Source: an uncultured bacterium (GTDB lineage Bacteria > Atribacterota > Atribacteria > Atribacterales > Caldatribacteriaceae). Taken from it: a stretch of DNA of 64,000 bases. This document shows, piece after piece, positions 31,498 through 40,443 of the stretch. Numbering within the stretch: the stretch's first letter is position 1; the number at the start of each line of letters is the position of its first letter. Under the pieces are notes generated by a model, which was given only the letters and a program-made list of their open reading frames with translations, did not search any database and was not told the DNA's origin. The DNA lies in the NCBI GenBank assembly GCA_937922705.1, contig CALAIW010000013.1, forward strand, positions 1 to 64,000. Direction: 5' to 3'. Position numbers and translations under genes: made by a program.

Positions 31498-32353
31498 GGG
31501 AAATCATCTCCAGGAAGGCTTCAAGACGTGTCTCCCACTGGGCAAAAGATGCAGTGCAATCGTGCTCAAGAAGAAGCGTAGGAATGCTTAGCTCTTTTCG
31601 TAAAAGTCCAATCTCGTAGAGCTGTGGATCGCAGAACTTGGAGAAAAAGATAATAACCCCTTTTATAGAGAGTTCTGTACAGAGCTTTTTGAGGAACTGT
31701 CTCCTTCCTTTCCCTGGAAAACGAGGGCAGGGTAAGCGCTCAAGAAGCACACGCTGTGCCAAACCGTCGAGGGGGAAAGGAGGAGACGATGGAGAATCCA
31801 GAAAGAGGTAAGGGCGTTTCTCTGGAAGGTCGGCAAAGACCGTGAACCCTCGAGCTTCGAGAAGGGGGAGAATCGTCGAAGCATAATGTGACCCAAGGAG
31901 GAGAAGGGAAGGGCGGTCCTTACGTTCTTCTTGCTTGGTGTTGCAATGGCTCTTTTGTAGGATGTTTTTTAAGTTTTTCTCAAAAGTGGTAAAGGGTATC
32001 CCGCTTATGTCGGTGAGTTTCAGGCTCAGGGCTTTCAAGTTCTCGGCAAAGTACCGTACTGCTTCGGGGGAAGGGAAGGCGGGAACGTCGAGAGGAAAGA
32101 CAGGAAGGGAGAGTGCCTGCAAAGTCTCATAAGTTCTTCGTGAGGCATCACAGGAAAGGGGGACAATACACCCCAAAAGGTCCTTTTGGCTTAAGGCCCA
32201 CTGTGTGAAGGATTTACACAGAGTACAGAAAGGAATGGGAAAGAGGGGGGAAACAGGAGAAGAGAAATCAGGTACAAAGCGAACAGCCGAGAGGCCGCAA
32301 GCGATTACCAGTTCTTCTGGAACGTAGCTGCAGAAGTATCCCAGGGCCTGCAT
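31490..32353 (-). CDS. 2-hydroxyacyl-CoA dehydratase (HgdB-like) family protein, second subunit
   Basis: 287 aa; GYFCSYVPEELVIACGLSAVRF...FCTLCKSF...PLSCDASRRTYETL; C-terminal FSKFCDPQLYEIGLLRKELSIPTLLLEHD. Confidence 0.82.
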   Translation of the reverse strand: MQALGYFCSYVPEELVIACGLSAVRFVPDFSSPVSPLFPIPFCTLCKSFTQWALSQKDLLGCIVPLSCDASRRTYETLQALSLPVFPLDVPAFPSPEAVRYFAENLKALSLKLTDISGIPFTTFEKNLKNILQKSHCNTKQEERKDRPSLLLLGSHYASTILPLLEARGFTVFADLPEKRPYLFLDSPSSPPFPLDGLAQRVLLERLPCPRFPGKGRRQFLKKLCTELSIKGVIIFFSKFCDPQLYEIGLLRKELSIPTLLLEHDCTASFAQWETRLEAFLEMISHG

Positions 32354-32356
32354 TGT

Positions 32357-32581
32357 CTAGAAAAGAATCCAAAAGAGCATCCAGAAAATGAATCCAAGAA
32401 GAGCAACTGGGAGAACAAAAAAGAGTGCCCACCCAAGAGCGAAAACACCAAGGGCAAAGAACACAAGGAGAGCGAGGCTTCCGAGGAGAAAAGGGAAGAA
32501 AAATGGAAAGGTGTAGAGGAAAATGGCGGCAATGACTACAAGAGCAAGGAAAGCAAAAAACGCAAAAATGCAACGCATCAC
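32357..32581 (-). CDS. Small, highly hydrophobic membrane protein
   Basis: 74 aa almost entirely hydrophobic; stop 4 nt from the next gene and coupled to the upstream SYLF gene. Confidence 0.55.
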   Translation of the reverse strand: MMRCIFAFFAFLALVVIAAIFLYTFPFFFPFLLGSLALLVFFALGVFALGWALFFVLPVALLGFIFWMLFWILF

Positions 32582-33243
32582 TTTGTGTCACCTCCCTGAG
32601 CCAGCGTTACAAGAAGTCGAACAAGGTTTCGGGAGGCAAAGTCAGGGGGAAGGAACTGCGAGAGAATTGTTGGAGCTGGGATATCTTGCTTCCAAAATTC
32701 TCGATTTGCTTTGGTGTTTTCTCTCATTTGTGTTCCCTCAAAGGAAACCCCAGCAAAAATTCCCCGCGAGAGGGCATACGCGTAACACGGTGAAGTAAGT
32801 TCCGTATCTACTGCAGCTGAGAATCCCCTCCCAGTAGGTCCCAGGCTTACAGAGAAGTTTCCCCCAAGAACAATGGTTGCCCCAGAGGGCTTTCGCATGA
32901 AAAAGAGCACAATGTCCTGAGACTGAATTCCCGCCTGGATGCCCAAAGTAACCCCCCGAATGGTATAGAAGGCTGGACCAAAGAAGGTTTCTTTGTTCCT
33001 CCCTCGGGCAAAGAGGACTCCTTCTCCCTCGGCTATGCCTACAAAGAAACCGACCCGTTTCACCTGAGGAAAAATGGCGATACCCCAAGCTTTTGCAAAG
33101 AGAGGAGCAAGGATTTTTCGGTCAACGGATTTCGAGAGTTCGTAGAGCACCTCAATAGATTGATTCAGGAGGTCCTCCAAAGAGGCAAAAGCAATAGAGG
33201 AGAAGCAAAGAAGGAAACACACTGCCACGATGAAAACCTTCAT
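32578..33243 (-). CDS. YSC84/SYLF-domain lipid-binding protein
   Basis: Signal peptide; LLNQSIEVLYELSKSVDRKILAPLFAKAWGIAIFPQVKRVGFFVGIAEGEGVLFAR...GGNFSVSLGPTGRGFSAAVD. Confidence 0.88.
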   Translation of the reverse strand: MKVFIVAVCFLLCFSSIAFASLEDLLNQSIEVLYELSKSVDRKILAPLFAKAWGIAIFPQVKRVGFFVGIAEGEGVLFARGRNKETFFGPAFYTIRGVTLGIQAGIQSQDIVLFFMRKPSGATIVLGGNFSVSLGPTGRGFSAAVDTELTSPCYAYALSRGIFAGVSFEGTQMRENTKANREFWKQDIPAPTILSQFLPPDFASRNLVRLLVTLAQGGDTK

Positions 33244-33377
33244 AACTTGTGCTCCTTTGTCCTCTTTGCTTTTCATTGTAACACAAAGTTATGGGGTGGG
33301 AGCAGAATTTTTGTCTTGCGCCTTGTTGGCAGGGGTTTTTGGGAATATAGTAAACTTGTTGTAGGAAAAGTAAAAGA

Positions 33378-34598
33378 GTGCGTTTTCTAGGGGACGACAA
33401 CTCGCCAGTGAAAATTCTTGCTCGGGTTCGCCTCAAAAAAGGAAGAGAGAAACGTCTTCTCTCTGGCCACCCTTGGGTATACCGCGTGGATGTCGATGTT
33501 GTCCGTGGTCCGGTGCACCCTGGGGATATAGTGCTTTTAGAAAACTCTCGAGGAAAACCTCTTGGTCTTGGGTACTACAATCCTTTTTCTTTTATTACAG
33601 TGCGGTTCCTTACTGCAAATCCTGAAGAAGAGGTTGACCCGTCCTTTTTTGCTCGGAGGATAAGGCAGGCTCTGGAGTACCGCTTGCGTTTTTTTGAAGA
33701 GGATAGAACAAACGCCTTTCGTGTTGTCTTCGCCGAGGCTGATTTCCTTCCAGGTCTTATTGTGGACAAGTTTGGTAGCCTTCTTGTAGTTCAATTTCTT
33801 ACTTTGGGAATGGAGAGGAGACGAAGTGAGGTTCTTGAAGCTCTCAAAGAAGTGCTCTCTCCAGAAGGAATATATGAGCGGAGCGATGTTGAAGTACGGA
33901 AAAAAGAGGGCCTTGAGGAATGCACAGGATGGCTTTACGGTGAGGGTACCACTAAAGTCCTTATTCGGGAGAATGGTCTTGCCTTTCTTGTGGACATTGC
34001 TCAAGGGCAAAAAACAGGGCATTTCCTTGATCAGCGGGAGAATCGATATGCTCTCAGTCGGTATGTGAAGGATGCGAGGGTTCTTGACTGTTTTACCTAT
34101 ACTGGAGGGTTTGGGATTCACGCCGCAGCTTTTGGAGCCCGCGAAGTGATTGGGGTTGACATTTCTGAGCGGGCCATTACTCTTGCTTGGGAAAACGCCT
34201 GTTTGAATAAGGTAGAAGACAGAGTGCACTTTTTCGTTGCCGATGTCTTTGACCTTCTTCGAGAATTCTCCAAAAAAGGAGAACGCTTTGATCTTGTAAT
34301 CCTTGACCCTCCAGCCTTTGTGAAGAGTAAGGAGTCTCTTGAGGGAGCGCTTCGCGGCTACCGGGATATCAATCTTTTTGCTATGAAGCTCTTGCCGCCT
34401 GGTGGTATTCTTGTAACTTCCTCTTGCTCTTATCACCTGAGTGAGGACCTCTTTCTTGAAGTTCTTAGTGATGCAGCTTGTGATGCAAAGCGGCGTCTCC
34501 AAATTCTTGAGCGGCGGGGGCAAGCTCAGGACCATCCCATTCTTGTGGGGTATCCAGAATCGCACTACCTCAAGTGTTTCATTCTTCGTGTTCTGTGA
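33378..34598 (+). CDS. Class I SAM-dependent rRNA methyltransferase (RlmI-like)
   Basis: PUA-like N-terminus LKKGREKRLLSGHPWVYRVDVD; DCFTYTGGFGIHAAAFGAREVIGVDIS; LDPPAFVKSKESL. Confidence 0.92.
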   Translation: MRFLGDDNSPVKILARVRLKKGREKRLLSGHPWVYRVDVDVVRGPVHPGDIVLLENSRGKPLGLGYYNPFSFITVRFLTANPEEEVDPSFFARRIRQALEYRLRFFEEDRTNAFRVVFAEADFLPGLIVDKFGSLLVVQFLTLGMERRRSEVLEALKEVLSPEGIYERSDVEVRKKEGLEECTGWLYGEGTTKVLIRENGLAFLVDIAQGQKTGHFLDQRENRYALSRYVKDARVLDCFTYTGGFGIHAAAFGAREVIGVDISERAITLAWENACLNKVEDRVHFFVADVFDLLREFSKKGERFDLVILDPPAFVKSKESLEGALRGYRDINLFAMKLLPPGGILVTSSCSYHLSEDLFLEVLSDAACDAKRRLQILERRGQAQDHPILVGYPESHYLKCFILRVL

Positions 34599-34640
34599 TA
34601 TAATGATTAAAGTATTTGTGTACTCAAAAAGGGGGAATCA

Positions 34641-35039
34641 GTGTCGCCTTTCCCACAGTTTAGTGAAGCGGTATCTCTTGCTTTGCACAGCATGGTTTTT
34701 CTTGCGCGTTACCCCTCTCCACTTACGGTGCGTGAAATAGCTGAGAAAACGGGGGCATCCTTTCACCATTTAGCCAAGGTCTTCCAGCGCTTGCGCAAAG
34801 CCCGCCTTGTAGCATCCGCTCGGGGACCAAAGGGAGGATTTACCCTTGCCCGTCCCCCAGAAAGCATCACGCTCCTTGAAATATACGAAGCCATTGAGGG
34901 GCCAGTTCCAGAGCAGATATGCCTTCTTGGAAAGACATTGTGTCCGTTCGGTCAGTGTATTTTTGGAGGGCTTCTTGGGGATTTTGCTTTACGTTTCCGA
35001 GAATACCTTGCTTCTCACACACTTTCTCAGGTGTGCTAA
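34641..35039 (+). CDS. Rrf2 family transcriptional regulator with Cys triad
   Basis: FSEAVSLALHSMVFLARYPSPLTVREIAEKTGASFHHLAKVFQRLRKARLVASARGPKGGFTLARPPESITLLEIYEAIEG; CLLGKTLCPFGQC. Confidence 0.93.
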   Translation: MSPFPQFSEAVSLALHSMVFLARYPSPLTVREIAEKTGASFHHLAKVFQRLRKARLVASARGPKGGFTLARPPESITLLEIYEAIEGPVPEQICLLGKTLCPFGQCIFGGLLGDFALRFREYLASHTLSQVC

Positions 35040-35053
35040 AAGGGGGTAATAAC

Positions 35054-35368
35054 TTGGAGTACTGTTTGCTTGATGAGGCGATCCTTTTGACCTCGTCGGA
35101 GGCTTTCTCTGGATGGAAAATGTACGATCAGGGAGGTACCCAGGTTGTCCATATTCTTATTCCCCCTGGGGGTTCCATTCCTCCACATGCTACCCCTCAA
35201 GATGTTCTCTTTTACGTTCTTGAAGGATACGGAGTTTTTGTCATTGGCACTGAGGAACGATGTTTTGGTCCTCATACCCTTGTCGTAAGCCCTCGAGGCC
35301 TTTCGCATGCTGTCCGTAACGAGGGTTCTGGGGATCTCCGTTTTCTCGTCGTGAAGCTTCCAGTTTAG
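35054..35368 (+). CDS. Cupin domain protein
   Basis: Probable TTG start after AGGGGGT; GGTQVVHILIPPGGSIPPHATPQDVLFYVLEGYGVFVIGTEE. Confidence 0.85.
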   Translation: MEYCLLDEAILLTSSEAFSGWKMYDQGGTQVVHILIPPGGSIPPHATPQDVLFYVLEGYGVFVIGTEERCFGPHTLVVSPRGLSHAVRNEGSGDLRFLVVKLPV

Positions 35369-35411
35369 GAAGAGGAAGTGCGTTTTGATTCCCAACAGAG
35401 GAGGTGTTACC

Positions 35412-35759
35412 ATGCCGGAGTTTGTAAACCCTTTCAGTGGAATGGTGCCTAGTAGGAAAATGACCAAAGAAGAACTTATTCGTGCTATTCGTTTGAACCT
35501 TGCGGCGGAGGAAGAAGCGGTGCATCTCTACATGGCTCATGCGGAGGCCACGGATCATCCCTTAGCGAAGAAGGTACTCATCGACATTGCCAACGAAGAA
35601 CGAGTTCACGCGGGGGAATTCTTGCGGCTTCTTGAAATCCTTACTGGGGACGAGGCAGAGTTCATGCGGGAAGGAGCAAAAGAGGTTGATGATATGGCTC
35701 GATCTGTGGGGCGGGAGAATCCCACCCTGGGATCCCTCAGAGAGGAGGAAGGGCAATGA
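35412..35759 (+). CDS. Encapsulin-associated ferritin-like protein (cargo)
   Basis: TKEELIRAIRLNLAAEEEAVHLYMAHAEATDHPLAKKVLIDIANEERVHAGEFLRLL; C-terminal [17 protein letters not shown] overlap with the encapsulin gene. Confidence 0.88.
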   Translation: MPEFVNPFSGMVPSRKMTKEELIRAIRLNLAAEEEAVHLYMAHAEATDHPLAKKVLIDIANEERVHAGEFLRLLEILTGDEAEFMREGAKEVDDMARSVGRENPTLGSLREEEGQ

Positions 35760-36544
35760 GTACTCCATACCTTGGCCGCGATGATGCTCCCTTTAGGAAG
35801 GAATTTTGGGAGACCCTTGACAACATTGCAGTGAGTATTGCTAAAGGAGAATTGGGAGGGAGGAAAATTCTCCCCCTTGAAGGTCCTTTTGGTCTTGGTT
35901 TCACCTTTGTTCCCCGGGGAACAAAATCCCTTGGCGAAGGCGTTGTCACTGTTGAAGGGCAAACTCTTTTTGCTTTCGAGCGGGTATTTCATCTTAAAAA
36001 AGTCGATATAGCTCAGTTTGAGCGAAGTGGTATAGCCTTTGATACCAGTCCGCTCGTCCAGGCTGTCCGGGAAGTGGTTCGTCTTGAAGATCAACTCATC
36101 TTCGATGGTTTTGGGGATGCAGTGGGTCTCTGCACTGCCCAGGAAGCTCAAAGAGGCACCCTTTCCTCCTGGGATGAACCAGGGAAGGCTGCTGAAGACA
36201 TTATTCAAGCAATATCCCTCCTTGATGCTTTGGGGTTTCACGGTCCTTTTGCTCTGGCTCTTGCTCCAAGCCGGTACAATCTTCTCCTTCGCCGTTACCC
36301 TGGAACTGCGCAAACGGAACTCGAGCATCTTCAGCGTATCCTGGGGGATCGAGTGGTGAAGGTGCCATACCTTAAGGAGGGGGGTGTCATTGTTACTGTG
36401 AACCCTCTCTTTGCCAGAATTGTCCTTGGTCAAGACCTGAGTGTTGGATTTATTGGTCCGGAAGGTGATGGGTACCTCTTTTCGGTTTCAGAAAGCCTAA
36501 CCCTTCTTCTTTGTGAACCTCGCTCCGTGTGCGTTTTGCAGTAA
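35756..36544 (+). CDS. Family 1 encapsulin nanocompartment shell protein
   Basis: [45 protein letters not shown]...[50 protein letters not shown]. Confidence 0.93.
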   Translation: MSTPYLGRDDAPFRKEFWETLDNIAVSIAKGELGGRKILPLEGPFGLGFTFVPRGTKSLGEGVVTVEGQTLFAFERVFHLKKVDIAQFERSGIAFDTSPLVQAVREVVRLEDQLIFDGFGDAVGLCTAQEAQRGTLSSWDEPGKAAEDIIQAISLLDALGFHGPFALALAPSRYNLLLRRYPGTAQTELEHLQRILGDRVVKVPYLKEGGVIVTVNPLFARIVLGQDLSVGFIGPEGDGYLFSVSESLTLLLCEPRSVCVLQ

Positions 36545-36571
36545 TCTGCAGCGGGGTCTCCCCGCTGCAGA
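36545..36571 (+). terminator. Perfect 12-bp stem, 3-nt loop hairpin between encapsulin gene and secA (terminator-like but without U-tract)
   Basis: TCTGCAGCGGGG TCT CCCCGCTGCAGA immediately after the encapsulin stop. Confidence 0.55.
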
Positions 36572-36624
36572 AAACAAACCCTTCTCCCTTGGAACCTTCT
36601 TTCCCCTGGTTTGGTATTCTTCTG

Positions 36625-36633
36625 TGTTATAAT
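36625..36633 (+). promoter_or_regulatory. Extended -10 promoter element upstream of secA
   Basis: TGTTATAAT (TGn-TATAAT, TATAAT at 36628-36633), about 37 nt before the secA ATG. Confidence 0.45.
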
Positions 36634-36669
36634 GGTACTTGCTTTTGGATGACCGCGGGAGGAGAAAAG

Positions 36670-39333
36670 ATGTTTGCCCTCTTGAAAGAGGCATGGGCAA
36701 AAAAGGCCCAGGAGCGTATCATTCGGGAGCTCCAGAAGAAATACGTTGAACCCATTAATGCCCTTGAAGAACGCATACGTAACCTTTCGGACCGAGAGCT
36801 TTCCCGAAAGACCGAGGAGTTTCGAGAAAGGCTTGCTCAAGGTGCGACGCTTGATGCTCTTCTCCACGAAGCCTTTGCCGTAGTGCGGGAGGTTGCTCGG
36901 CGCGTTGTAGGCATGCGCCCTTTTGATGTGCAAATCATGGGAGCGGTCGTACTCCATCAGGGGAAGATTGCTGAGATGCAGACCGGTGAGGGAAAGACTC
37001 TAGTCGCCACCATGCCTGCCTACCTTAACGCCCTTACGGGAAAAGGTGTCCACATTGTCACAGTCAACGACTATCTAGCCAAGCGTGACCGCTACTGGAT
37101 GGGGCCAATTTTTGAGTTTTTGGGGCTTTCTGTTGGACTTATTCAGCACGAGTCAACTCTCGAGGAACGCAAAAGAGCGTATCGATGCGACATCACTTAT
37201 GGCACAAACGTAGAGTTTGGGTTTGACTACCTTCGAGACAACATGGCTTTGCGCAAAGAGGATGTAGTGCAGCGAGAACTCCACTACGCCATTATTGATG
37301 AAGTGGATTCTATCCTCATTGATGAGGCCCGGACCCCTCTTATCATTTCAGGACCGGCCGAAGAAAATACGGAAATTTACTATAAGATCGACCGGGTAGT
37401 GCGGAAGCTCGTTCCTAAAGAGGATTTTGACTTTGAGGAGAAAACTCGTTCTATCTGGCTTACCGAAAAGGGCATTGCTAAGGTAGAGAAACTTCTTCAC
37501 GTCGAGAACCTCTATGAAGAGACGGGGAGAGGAACCTTGGAACACCTTGTCCGGCAAGCTCTCCGGGCACACTATCTGTACAAGAGAGATGTGGATTACG
37601 TAGTGAAAGATGGTCAGGTCATTATTGTGGACGAATTCACTGGCCGGCTTATGTATGGAAGGCGTTACAGCGATGGTCTTCACCAGGCCATTGAAGCGAA
37701 AGAGGGGCTCCAGGTAGCCAGCGAAAACCAAACTCTTGCCTCCATCACCTATCAGAACTACTTTCGAATGTATGAGAAAATCTGCGGTATGACTGGAACA
37801 GCAAAGACCGAGGAAGAAGAATTTATCTATACTTATGGAATGCCCGTTGTGGTGATTCCTACCAATAAACCCCTTCGCCGCACAACTCTTCCTGACCTTA
37901 TCTATCGCACCGAAAGGGAAAAATTTGAGGCAGTGGTCCGGGAGATTGAACGATTGCATGCCTTGGGCCGTCCAGTACTTGTGGGGACAACATCCATTGA
38001 GAAATCAGAACGCTTGAGCGAAATGCTGCAAAAGCGGGGTATCCCCCATCAGGTACTCAATGCTAAACACCACGAAAAAGAGGCAGAAATTATTGCCCAG
38101 GCTGGACGAAAGAAGGCGGTAACCATCTCCACAAACATGGCCGGTCGAGGAACAGACATCCTCCTTGGAGGGAATCCTGATTTCCTCGCTAAGCAAAAGA
38201 TGCGAGAGATGGGTTTTCCAGAGCACGTCATTGTCCGTTTGAGCCTTGGCATTCCTACCGATGACCCTGAGGTCCAGAGAGCCCGGGAGGTGTATCGGGA
38301 ACTCTATGCACGTTTCAAGGAAGAGACCGACAGAGAGGCTGAGGAAGTGAAAGCCCTTGGAGGGCTTCATGTCATCGGTACAGAACGTCACGAGAGCCGT
38401 CGCATCGATAATCAACTTCGAGGTCGGGCAGGACGTCAGGGGGATCCTGGATCATCCCAGTTTTTCCTTTCTCTTGAGGACGATCTCTTGCGGCTTTTTG
38501 TGCCAGAGCGCCTTGCTTCAATTATGGCTCGTCTTGGTATGGAGGAAGGCGTTCCTATCGAGCATCCTCTTGTGACTCGCCTGGTGGAAGCAGCCCAAAA
38601 GCGCGTTGAGGGACACCACTTTACCATTCGAAAGACTCTCCTTCAGTATGACGATGTGATGAACAAGCAGCGGGAAGTCATTTATGCGCAGCGCCGACGA
38701 GTCCTCTTTGAAGAGAACCTTCGTCCTTTCGTGTACGATATGCTTGACACTGTTCTTGGGGACCTTGTTACAGCATATGCCAATGAGCGCCTATACCCGG
38801 AAGAGTGGGACTTCGAGGGTCTGAACCAGCGTTTGCGTCTGCTTTTTGGAATAGAGTTTCGGGTTCCAGAGGAAGAGCGCCTGCGCCTCACTCCTCAGAG
38901 TCTTCGGGAAAAACTCTTTGAAGCCTTGAAGGCTCTCTATGAGCGCCGGGTACAAGAGATTGGAGAGGAGATTTTTCGGGATATCGAACGGTACGTTCTT
39001 TTGCGGGTTGTGGACCACCACTGGAAAGACCACCTCCACAATATGGACCATCTTCGGGAGGGCATTGGTCTTCGAGCAGTGGGGCAAAAAGACCCCTTTG
39101 TCGAGTACCAGCTTGAGGCTTTCGATATGTTCCAGAGTATGGTAGCGGCTATTCGGGAAGACGCACTCCGGTACCTCTTCCATGTTCGTGTGGTGCCAAA
39201 AGAACGGAGAGAAGAGCCACGAAAGCTTGCAGCGGCAAAGGTTCCAGAACGATCCCAGAAAAAGGTAGGTCGGAATGATCCCTGTCCGTGTGGGAGTGGG
39301 CTCAAGTACAAGTATTGTTGCGGAAAGAAGTGA
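36670..39333 (+). CDS. secA: Preprotein translocase subunit SecA
   Basis: [42 protein letters not shown]-terminal zinc-binding [14 protein letters not shown]. Confidence 0.98.
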   Translation: MFALLKEAWAKKAQERIIRELQKKYVEPINALEERIRNLSDRELSRKTEEFRERLAQGATLDALLHEAFAVVREVARRVVGMRPFDVQIMGAVVLHQGKIAEMQTGEGKTLVATMPAYLNALTGKGVHIVTVNDYLAKRDRYWMGPIFEFLGLSVGLIQHESTLEERKRAYRCDITYGTNVEFGFDYLRDNMALRKEDVVQRELHYAIIDEVDSILIDEARTPLIISGPAEENTEIYYKIDRVVRKLVPKEDFDFEEKTRSIWLTEKGIAKVEKLLHVENLYEETGRGTLEHLVRQALRAHYLYKRDVDYVVKDGQVIIVDEFTGRLMYGRRYSDGLHQAIEAKEGLQVASENQTLASITYQNYFRMYEKICGMTGTAKTEEEEFIYTYGMPVVVIPTNKPLRRTTLPDLIYRTEREKFEAVVREIERLHALGRPVLVGTTSIEKSERLSEMLQKRGIPHQVLNAKHHEKEAEIIAQAGRKKAVTISTNMAGRGTDILLGGNPDFLAKQKMREMGFPEHVIVRLSLGIPTDDPEVQRAREVYRELYARFKEETDREAEEVKALGGLHVIGTERHESRRIDNQLRGRAGRQGDPGSSQFFLSLEDDLLRLFVPERLASIMARLGMEEGVPIEHPLVTRLVEAAQKRVEGHHFTIRKTLLQYDDVMNKQREVIYAQRRRVLFEENLRPFVYDMLDTVLGDLVTAYANERLYPEEWDFEGLNQRLRLLFGIEFRVPEEERLRLTPQSLREKLFEALKALYERRVQEIGEEIFRDIERYVLLRVVDHHWKDHLHNMDHLREGIGLRAVGQKDPFVEYQLEAFDMFQSMVAAIREDALRYLFHVRVVPKERREEPRKLAAAKVPERSQKKVGRNDPCPCGSGLKYKYCCGKK

Positions 39334-39347
39334 AAGGAGGAGCATCC

Positions 39348-40443
39348 ATGCAGGTTGATCTTGCCGAGGGCCTCTCTTTTATTCGGAAGAAGCTCGAAGA
39401 AATTGGAGGCTATCTTTGAGGAGGAGAAGCTTTCTGAGAAAATAAAATCCATAGAACTTGAAATGTCCCGAGGGGATTTTTGGGAGGACGAGAAAAAGCC
39501 AGCTGAACTTTTAGCTGAGTATCGGAAGTATCGTCAGGTTTTCGATACGTACGTTACTCTGAAAAAGCGCCTCGAGGATGCAGAAGAGCTTGTGCATCTT
39601 GTGACCCCCGAAGACAGCGAGTACCAGGAACTTGTCGCAGAGATTAAGAGCCTCTCTGAAGCGGTGGAGGACCTCGATATACGCCTTCTCTTTCGCCGAG
39701 AAGAAGACCGGAGTAACGCCATTGTAACCATTCATTCCGGTGCAGGGGGAACGGAATCCCAGGATTGGGTGGAGATGCTTTTTCGCATGTATTTGCGCTT
39801 TTGCGAACGGAAGGGTTTCGATGTACGGGTTACCGATATCCTTGAGGGAGAAGAAGCTGGACTGAAGCACGTGACTTTTCTCGTTCAGGGAGAGTATGCC
39901 TACGGGTACCTTCGCTCCGAGCATGGAGTACACCGTCTTATTCGTATCTCCCCCTTTGATGCTAACAAGCGTCGACACACGACTTTTGCCCTTGTGGACG
40001 TCATCCCTGAAATTGGTGAAGACGTGAAAGTGGATATTAATCCTCAGGACCTTAAGATTGAAACCTTCCGTGCTAGTGGCCATGGTGGACAACACGTCAA
40101 CGTTACGGATTCTGCGGTCCGTATAACCCACCTTCCTACAGGTATTGTGGTCCAGTGTCAGAATGAGCGTTCACAGCATCAGAATAAAGCCGTTGCCATG
40201 CGAATTCTTCGAGCGCGCCTTTATGAGTACTACCGTCAGGAGCAGATGAAAAAAATCCAGGAACTGAAGGGGGAACGCAAAGACATTGCCTGGGGTAACC
40301 AGATTCGAACGTATGTGTTTCATCCGTATACCTTGGTGAAGGACCATCGCACTGGGCATGAAACGGGAAACATCGAGCGGGTTATGGACGGGGAAATTGA
40401 TGACTTTATCGAGGCTTTTCTTAAAAAGGAACGGAGCTTATGA
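39348..40443 (+). CDS. prfB: Peptide chain release factor 2, expressed via programmed +1 frameshift
   Basis: ATG 39348; frame 0 encodes MQVDLAEGLSFIRKKLEEIGGYL then TGA (39417-39419), continuing in +1 as EEEKLSEKIKSIELEMSRGDFW...RASGHGGQHVN. GGAGG precedes CTTTGAG. Confidence 0.95.

Noticed and set aside
33537-34565. 342-aa minus-strand ORF opposite the RlmI-like methyltransferase
   Set aside because: Shadow ORF with no domain; plus strand is clearly coding.
35606-36433. 275-aa minus-strand ORF across the encapsulin gene
   Set aside because: Antisense to the well-supported cargo and encapsulin genes; no recognisable motif.
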